This document shows, piece after piece, positions 57,225 to 64,000 of a stretch of DNA of 64,000 nucleotides. A program made the translations under genes and the position numbers. Below the pieces are notes generated by a model. That model was not told where the DNA came from and did not search any database. It worked only from the letters and a program-made list of their open reading frames with translations. The stretch spans positions 62,001 through 126,000 of the forward strand of contig JAGTJM010000050.1 in NCBI GenBank assembly GCA_020747015.1, in the 5' to 3' direction. This DNA is from Pyrenochaeta sp. MPI-SDFR-AT-0127 (lineage: Eukaryota; Ascomycota; Dothideomycetes; Pleosporales; Cucurbitariaceae). Numbering within the stretch: position 1 is the first letter of the stretch; every line of letters starts with the position of its first letter.

Positions 57225-58139
57225 TCACAAGTCTGCAACAACCTTCCGGACAGTCTCCTCATAGTCCTCTTCCTCTAGTCCCAGCAACGAATTCGCGAAA
57301 CCCTCCCTACCCTTCCAGTCGGAAGCAACCACTCCCCAGATAGCGACCACTTCTTCTCGTGAATCATAGTCTCCATCTAGCATCTTCGGTCTAACCACTT
57401 TCAACTCTTCTTCACTGTTCTGGTTGATCCTCTCAAACTTATCGCCTGTGGCCTTCTCCAGAGCTGCAAGGAGCTCGAGTTGCGTGACATGGATGCTGTG
57501 CACGTATAAGAGCTTGTTCGCCGTCTCCTTTGGATTTTCCAAGATCTTAACGACTGCTTTCCCGATAAATCCAAGAGTCGAATTGGAAAACTTGATATTA
57601 CCACCATCCAGAATGTATGCTTTCCGGGCCTTGACATCAAACTTTAACAGCCCTCCAGTTAGGCCCCAGTCGAAAAAGTGTCCAGTGATCAAGCTCGTCC
57701 AGGTCAGCCTTTCCTCTCCGTTCCCACGCTCTTTATTCTCTAACGATAACAGGTAATCCCGCACGTCCTTCTTGCCCTTCATCAAAGGTAGAACCTCGTT
57801 TGTCTTCTCATCCGCAGAGTCACAGCTGCCAAAATCAGCAGGCATGACCCGCTTTACGCCACCTTTAAACGCGGCGTCAATCAGCTTCTTCTGCGACTCA
57901 ACGTGACTTCCAGCGATGGTGATGATCAATGCATCAATCTCGTTCTCGCGGAGAGCTTGGGCGACTGCATCAACTTCCAGGTCATCGGGGACAGTAATGA
58001 CCCTTGTTTTGGGGTAGACGGATTTGGAGGTTTGGCGGTTGAGTACAAAGATGTTGAACTCGGATGTTTTGAGTGCCTTCAGGACCGGCTCGCCTAAGGT
58101 GCCAGTTCCGCCAATGAGGGCAACATTGCTAATGGCCAT
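57225..58139 (-). CDS. NmrA / isoflavone-reductase-like NAD(P)-binding protein
   Basis: Intronless, 304 aa. Atypical short-chain dehydrogenase: GGTGTLG (10-16) at the nucleotide site, then NRQTS for NADP phosphate recognition, and VKRVMPADFGSCDS, the strand-5 block of the NmrA/phenylcoumaran-reductase group (R..PADFG). The Tyr/Lys catalytic pair of classical SDRs is not evident in the usual place. Such proteins are reductases or redox sensors of secondary or aromatic metabolism. No signal or membrane segment. Role unknown. Confidence 0.88.
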   Translation of the reverse strand: MAISNVALIGGTGTLGEPVLKALKTSEFNIFVLNRQTSKSVYPKTRVITVPDDLEVDAVAQALRENEIDALIITIAGSHVESQKKLIDAAFKGGVKRVMPADFGSCDSADEKTNEVLPLMKGKKDVRDYLLSLENKERGNGEERLTWTSLITGHFFDWGLTGGLLKFDVKARKAYILDGGNIKFSNSTLGFIGKAVVKILENPKETANKLLYVHSIHVTQLELLAALEKATGDKFERINQNSEEELKVVRPKMLDGDYDSREEVVAIWGVVASDWKGREGFANSLLGLEEEDYEETVRKVVADL

Positions 58140-60138
58140 TGTTGTGTCGCGTAGTCAAGGATGTGTCTTGAGTCTTCTAGATCGTGCAAATGAACAAAGT
58201 GCTCGAAGTGGGATTTTAAAAGTTCGATCTCGGAATAATTGTGCACGAGTGATGTACTTCCCCGCCAACCAGACAGCTCCGACGGCGCTAGACAGCGCTA
58301 ATCGGAGTGTATGCACCCATTCAGATAGACCCCTCTTGCGTCATTGTCATCCATTATCACTATAATTCTAATGGCGAATCTCGGATCATACCTAGAAAAT
58401 TAATGAAGATGATTACCCAGTTTGTGGCATCGAGGCATGAATCCTTGAAAGGAGTCATTCGTTGTTCATATTTCTGCCAAGATCTTTGAAGACTTGACTC
58501 CAACGTGCTTGCTACCTGTGAAGAGTATTGTGTGGAATCTCGTACCCCGCAGCACTGCTGTTTTAGGAGGGAGAACCCAGATCAGTATACCGCAGAAAGT
58601 TCACATCTAGTACGGATTGGAGAGTCGCTTAAGGATAGCGTATACAAGGTGATCAGTCAATAAGGCCACGAAGCTAGTATTTCAACGATCTGGTTTTATG
58701 GTTCAGTAGTATTAGCTAGTCAGCACGCTAATAGATCTGTAATACTTGGTACGAAGCTCTGGGAACTGGTTGTAGGCAAGCTTCTCTTTGATGGTGCGGC
58801 TACTCCAATAACATCATCCAATAATACAGACGCACATCCAGCACAATGAATGCAGGCTTTGGCAGGATGCCAGAATAATTTTTCCTGAGAGCATAGCATA
58901 CGTTTGGATTTTTGACCCAGGAGCTAACATAGTACTTCTTCCTTCACGCTCGCCATTCCAATAGGAGGGCTTTGGCGACTATGATGACTTGGACATGAAG
59001 TAGTCTCTAGTTGTCCTTGATTTGATGCTCCGATTATCGCTAAAAATGGAGTCAGAGAAGGACTCTTTAATCCAATATTATTCCCATTTCTTCCATGTCA
59101 ACAATTTTCAAGGCTGCTGCTAGGTGTGTGCAAAGTCAAACTGGCATCAGCTCATGGCGCTTGTCATTGATCGTGACTTGCCTTGGAAAAGAACAATCAT
59201 CGCTATTCGGACAACACGTACACTCCAGATATTGAGCATTGTACTTCTTTAAAGCGATTTCAGGAGCACCATTCTCTGACTCATTGCATTTACCATACTT
59301 ATAATAGTACAGACGCTTGATTCCGTAAGACCAATGGGCTATCCGGAGTCGCTATAGCAGACGTTATTTCTTTACGTATTGAAGAATTGCACTCATTCTC
59401 ACGGGCCTCATGAAGTACAGAAGCCACAAGTAGTCATGGGATTAAACCGCAATTCTGTCGTGCTCCTTTGATTTGCTAGCGTAGAGGCAGATATGGCTAT
59501 TAGCAACTGCTCAATGTCCATCGAGCTATTCAGGCATTGGGAAGCCAAACGTTTTTGATCAGAGGGGGTGAGTATACAATGAAACAGCAACCAAGTGGAA
59601 GAGCACCATTTCCTGTGTCTGCTTCTTTGTCTTAACCATGATCTGACTTGCGTTGACAGACGGATTGGTCCTTCTCCCCTGATTGCTTGTTGCGAAACCT
59701 CGTCGACAGGTGTACATACCATGGAGAGCATAGTGATTATTTTTTAGGTCTTTCAATTTCGACTGATGGCGATGAGGCGCTTTCGAGACCGGGTCAGAGA
59801 CAGCTCTCACGATACGAATGCGATGTGGTGCAACGATAGTGTCTTGGCACAGTCGTCGTCCGGGTGGTTCGACCTCGACTTTCAAACAAGGTCACGCCAT
59901 GGCATCTTACGACCAACCACACCACCTTTGAGACATTCACCAGCCGCCTATCATGGATGCCTTAATGATGAGAGAATATGGCTATTATAAATGGCTCGGG
60001 GTGGAACATTAGTCCACAGATCAGTTTTATTGCCTTGAACAATCATCTTCCCCATATCCTACCATAAATCTACAGCTTGCGACGATAGCGGCGAAACTTT
60101 TATAGGAGGAATCATACCACGGAAAAGAAGCGTTCGAG
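58140..60138. other. 2-kb interval, no gene recognised
   Basis: AT-rich with many stops. No gene or repeat seen. The last 200 bases hold the protoglobin promoter, including a TATAAA at 59986-59991. Confidence 0.5.
59986..59991 (+). promoter_or_regulatory. TATA-like box of the protoglobin gene
   Basis: TATAAA lies 148 nt upstream of the ATG at 60139. Distance fits a fungal core promoter with a ~100-nt leader. Unverified. Confidence 0.3.
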
Positions 60139-61098
60139 ATGCCCACAATGACACCGCTTGCCCGCCGGCCGATGCAGCACATTGATCGTAGAGACTTGTA
60201 CACCAACCTGGAAACCCGGATACAGTACCTACACTCTTTTCTTGATTTCAGCTCACGCGACATTGAAGCCCTTATCACTGGCGCAAAGTACATCAGAGCC
60301 TTGATCCCTGCAGTGGTGAATATTGTCTACAAGAAGTTGCTCCAATACGACATCACAGCTCGGGCGTTTGAGACACGCTCGACATCGTACGAAGGCCCCG
60401 TGGACCCGAACCTGAGCGAGAATTCGCCGCAGATCTTACATCGCAAGATGTTTTTGCGCGGCTACCTCAACAAACTGTGCAGCGATCCATCGCAAATGGA
60501 GTTTTGGGAATACCTGGACAAGGTGGGCATGATGCACGTTGGCCAAGGGCGTGCTCATCCGCTGCATGTCGAGTATGTCCATATCGGCGTCACATTATCT
60601 TTTGTGCAAGATGTCCTCACCGAAGCCATTCTCTCCCACCCTCGGATGAAGATGGATCGGAAAATCGGTCTCGTCAAGGCACTGTCGAAGGTCATCTGGA
60701 TCCAAAACGACCTCTTTGCAAAGTGGTATGTCCGGGACGGCGATGAATTTGCCGAGGAGCGGTTGGTACCGGAGCTTGAGCCCGAGGGTTACCTGCATGG
60801 CAAGAAGATACTGCATGATGGTAGTGAGAGCGAGAGCGAGATTGAAGATGCGGCCATGGCTGCTGGCTCATGTCCTTTCAAGAACCTTGCCATGTCGCCG
60901 GGTAGTTCGAGCGGCAGCCTCCAAGACAGGGTGAAAAGAGTGAGCTTGGAGGAGCCGCTCAAGCATAGAGTTGCTCCAGCAGATGCCGAAACTGTCCGGC
61001 ATACAAATGCGTCCCCTTCGTTAGCCGGCCCTACTTCGCCCAGGTCAGATGGATTCGCCCACAGCACAATACCACGAGCTGTAGGCAGCAGTGCATGA
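60139..61098 (+). CDS. protoglobin-domain protein
   Basis: Intronless, 319 aa. Residues ~15-215 fit the globin-sensor/protoglobin fold: a pre-A helix (HIDRRDLYTNLETRIQYLHS), then the long helices, and a His-rich segment KVGMMHVGQGRAHPLHVEYV (residues 128-147) where the heme-proximal F8 His is expected. The exact ligand among His133, 140, 143 and 148 cannot be fixed by eye. After the globin comes an acidic SESESEIE stretch (about 230-240) and a Ser-rich tail with no output domain. Likely a cytosolic heme protein binding O2, NO or CO; a sensory role would need a partner. Confidence 0.8.
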   Translation: MPTMTPLARRPMQHIDRRDLYTNLETRIQYLHSFLDFSSRDIEALITGAKYIRALIPAVVNIVYKKLLQYDITARAFETRSTSYEGPVDPNLSENSPQILHRKMFLRGYLNKLCSDPSQMEFWEYLDKVGMMHVGQGRAHPLHVEYVHIGVTLSFVQDVLTEAILSHPRMKMDRKIGLVKALSKVIWIQNDLFAKWYVRDGDEFAEERLVPELEPEGYLHGKKILHDGSESESEIEDAAMAAGSCPFKNLAMSPGSSSGSLQDRVKRVSLEEPLKHRVAPADAETVRHTNASPSLAGPTSPRSDGFAHSTIPRAVGSSA

Positions 61099-63281
61099 CC
61101 GTGTCCCTATTGACCGATTAGGTTTGAGGGGATGCAGAGTTTAAGAATCAAGTTTGAATGTTTCATTCCCTTGTTGTGTTGACAGGCGTAGATTGGACGG
61201 ATGTTATGACTATATTTGGAGACTTTATACCTAGAGAATGACCTAGTTGGTTTTGTGGGCCCATGTACATGATTTTAGAGGATTGGAGACACTCAGTTCA
61301 GGTTGAAGTGTGGGCCAGATGGCTCGAGATGATAGGATATATGCAGGTATGGTTCTTGCAGTACTCGACCATTCAGTGTTTGCGCTGTGGTTTCAGCGAA
61401 TTAGAGAATAGTCGGGGCAAGAGTAAATAGCGCACAATGAAAGAGCGGAATAAGATGCAATTCGCTGGCTGCCAACCTATCAGAAGGCGGGATCAAGTAC
61501 TGCGTCATTTTTGTGGAAGTTGCAATAATGGCTCCTATTTCCCACGGCTACTCGGAGTTTAGGCCGGAGGTCCGGCTGTTTTTTCCTTGGACAAGGGAAG
61601 GGAAGAATCGGAAGCGGACACATTCCCGCAGCAAACCAACCAAGCCCCAGCCTCGTATCCCAGGATTTGCAATAACACGCTGTTGCTTTCCCGTCGGCAT
61701 CACGTCTGTTGCGTTGCATGACGTGGAAGCTGGCAAAGATTTTCGTGGGGCAGTGTTTGCGCATGAATGCGAATGGGCTCTGTTTCAGATTAGCCAGCAG
61801 CCCAAGTCACATGACAGTGGTGTAGGCGAGCGGCGCATGGAGACAATCACATCATGGTGTTGAAGACATGTTTCAGGCGTGGCTGCATGGGGTGGCATCT
61901 TAGTGGGCCGGGGGAAGTGGCCCAGCCCAGCCCTTGGGCGTAGTGGCACTGGTGGGCTGCTTGGCTGCATGCGCATCCCAATCGTCGACAAAGTTGTCCT
62001 AGGAGAGTACCATGTTCCACAGCGACGACGCGGCCGCGTACTAGGAGCGCAGCTGGGCTGGTTTCTCCGAGAAAAAGAAGTGTGCGCTGCATAATCATGG
62101 TAGTCATGCTCACATGTCAAGAGCGGGGAGGGGGTCTGCTTGTGGGTGGCACCCAGGCTGCTGCGTGGCGGCCGGTTGCGGCTGCCTAGAGGGCCACATT
62201 GCAGCAAACAGCAACCAGGACAAAAATTGCTGTATCCGGTGAAAGGCAGTGCGGCGGTGGTGGTGGTGGAGGGGCAGGCTGGCTGGCTGATGTGTCGCGA
62301 GGCATGTGGCCGCGGGGGTGCGGGCAAGGACATGACATAACGCGGCTGTGACGGTTTGACTCGTTCAACGTTTGCGACCAGCAGGTTAGCGAGTGCGCCC
62401 CTTGGCTAAGGAGAGAGAGAGAAGGTGCCGCCAAGGCCAAACTCTGTGAATGGGAAGTCTCCCCGGGACGGAGCGCAAGGAGAGAGGGCGGCGCCGCGGG
62501 GGTCACGAAACCGAGGTGCAGCCCAGCTCTCCTGGTGCCACGATACGTGTTGGGATTATCATCATTACTATTATTGTCAGCTTCCACAAACGTCGCTCAC
62601 GAGGTTTTTTTTATTGCATCTTCACCCACAGAATTCCACCGGAATTCGAGAATGAGAGCGATCCTTGAAGCCAATCAGGGGGCAGTGGGGCGAGGCGACC
62701 CTTGCTAGTGCGCCTTAGCGGGACCCGCCCATGGAACTCTCACAGTGAACTCTGCCCCCCCCAAACTTCCAATCCGGCCCATCCCATCATCACAAACACC
62801 ATCGCCGCCTGGCACTTCTCCCGCCCCCCATCTTCATCCTCCTCCACCTCCACCACCACCACGCCCCATAATCGGCTTTCTGTAGCGCTGCACTGCTGTA
62901 GCCCGCACAACCCCCCAAAACTCACGATTTATTTTCTAGGATCTCGCGCTGGTGCGGCTCTATTCCTCTTATCAAGTGGCCCGTCGTCGCGCGCCTCCTT
63001 GCAGAGCTCTCCTCCACGTCACCCACCACAACGGCTTAACTGCTTGTTGTTTTCCTTCTTGCACTCTTTCCTGCACTCTTGATACCCAGTACCGCTTTTA
63101 ATACCCCCCCTTCTGTCTACCCTTCTTCTTCGTTTTCGACTTCGCCTCGCCCGTCTGTGTTTCGCCTGCTGCGACTGCTGCGACGTCATTCTGCAGCCTC
63201 ACTAGCTCCTGCACCTTGATGCGCAACGGCTCCACCACGACAGATGACCGTCGTTGCTTCTAGGCTTCCACTTCTCTCACC
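61099..63281. other. 2.2-kb GC-rich interval and long leader
   Basis: GC-rich between about 61.9 and 62.5 kb with overlapping chance frames (up to 182 codons on the minus strand). From 62.7 kb the plus strand is CT-rich up to the ATG at 63282, the signature of a long fungal 5' leader or promoter. No gene recognised. Confidence 0.5.
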
Positions 63282-64000
63282 ATGCAGTCCATGTTCCGTC
63301 TCCCATGGAGTACGGAGTCGCCCGGCGACAAGATCATGGAAAAGTCGACGCTGCACAAGTCAAGACCGATGCCGGTTGTTGAAATTCCAAATTTCATAAG
63401 TAAGATCAAGCGAAAGAGGACAGACAGTCCCGAACCCGCATCGGCGCAGCATGCGCATGTAGTGAAGAAGTGGAAGAGCGCGCACGGCGACATGAAGCCC
63501 GTCGCGCTGCCCAACACCATGGCCAGCTCGATGAGCACAGTCATGGCTGAGCCTGTAAAACTTACCGATGCGCCCAAAGCTGCGTCTGCCGACGTGTTGG
63601 ACAATCGGCCAAAGGCGCAACCAGCAAGAAAAGAAGGCATGAGCAAGAGCAAGGTATCCAAGACCCAGAAACCAGCTGCAAAACCAGAGTCTGTCAACAC
63701 GCCAGCGACTGCCATGGAGTCAGGTCTGACTCCTGTGCAACAAGCCATCGAGGCGCAAATTAACTATGAGATTCTGCTCAAGCACAACGAGCTCCGTTTG
63801 ATCGAGCAAGAGCTGGCCAAGTGTCAAGTTTCCCTGGAGCAGCTGAGGCGCTGTTCGTTGATTCCTTTCCCCGGTACCCAAGGTCTTTCCGAGAATCTCA
63901 GCCTTGGTGTCGGAGCCGCTCTGCAAACTCCCTCCGGCTACACGGAACCCCAGTATGCAGCGCCTTGGGGAGTGACTGATGGCCCGTACACTCGCCACTA
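63282..64000 (+). CDS. conserved hypothetical protein, 5' part only (runs off window)
   Basis: The frame is open from the ATG at 63282 to the last base, 239 codons with no stop. The first ~145 residues are basic, Lys/Ala/Ser-rich and probably disordered and nuclear (IKRKRTDSPE). A strong coiled coil follows at about 151-191 (NYEILLKHNELRLIEQELAK, then CQVSLEQLRRC), then a Gly/Pro-rich stretch. The coiled coil looks like one conserved in other ascomycetes, but I cannot name the family. No intron is needed so far. Confidence 0.72.
   Translation, partial: MQSMFRLPWSTESPGDKIMEKSTLHKSRPMPVVEIPNFISKIKRKRTDSPEPASAQHAHVVKKWKSAHGDMKPVALPNTMASSMSTVMAEPVKLTDAPKAASADVLDNRPKAQPARKEGMSKSKVSKTQKPAAKPESVNTPATAMESGLTPVQQAIEAQINYEILLKHNELRLIEQELAKCQVSLEQLRRCSLIPFPGTQGLSENLSLGVGAALQTPSGYTEPQYAAPWGVTDGPYTRH

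Noticed and set aside
61785..62333. 182-codon minus-strand frame
   Set aside because: Pro/Thr/Cys-rich chance frame in GC-rich DNA.

Overview
The window looks like nuclear DNA of a filamentous ascomycete (Pezizomycotina, perhaps a dothideomycete; the class is a guess). Genes are single and monocistronic, lie on both strands, and are split by many short introns (42-170 nt, most 46-80 nt) with GT..AG ends and CTAAC/CTGAC-like branch sites. The products are typically fungal: septin, Rud3 golgin, Ice2, Zn2Cys6 regulator, siderophore transporter, pectin lyase. No virus, CRISPR array, rRNA or intact transposon was seen. I placed exon boundaries by hand; for every spliced gene listed the exon lengths sum to a whole number of codons.

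Layout: 1-2.6 kb lipoate-protein ligase; 2.6-6.4 kb gene-poor, with one tRNA-like element; 6.4-9.9 kb a flavin monooxygenase tail-to-tail with a siderophore-iron transporter; 10.7-20 kb housekeeping (cytosolic Met-tRNA synthetase, LTO1, Cdc10-type septin, mitochondrial bL32, Rud3); 20.9-26.4 kb secreted pectin lyase, a disordered acidic repeat protein and a Dal5-type anion transporter; 27.5-32.9 kb PRELI/MSF1 lipid-transfer protein, a possible new small gene, MYG1 exonuclease and Ice2; 33-38.2 kb gene-poor, partly GC-rich and full of simple repeats; 38.2-42.3 kb a Zn2Cys6/hexapeptide-acetyltransferase fusion and mitochondrial uL3; 43.2-52.2 kb a metabolic stretch (FAD amine/amino-acid oxidase-like enzyme, SAF-domain homoserine-dehydrogenase-like enzyme, a membrane protein, glycerate-kinase-like protein); 53.6-61.1 kb small enzymes of stress or detoxification type (DJ-1/PfpI, tautomerase_3, NmrA-like, protoglobin); 61.1-63.3 kb a long GC/CT-rich leader; 63.3-64 kb the start of a gene cut by the window edge.

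How they fit together: most genes are independent housekeeping units. Mitochondrial function recurs (lipoylation, bL32m, uL3m, PRELI, MYG1). Two stretches look more accessory, 43-52 kb and 53-61 kb. The most unusual single gene is the 38.2-40.6 kb fusion of a DNA-binding zinc cluster to a maltose-acetyltransferase-like domain that seems to lack the usual catalytic histidine. I did not find a clearly new multi-gene system.
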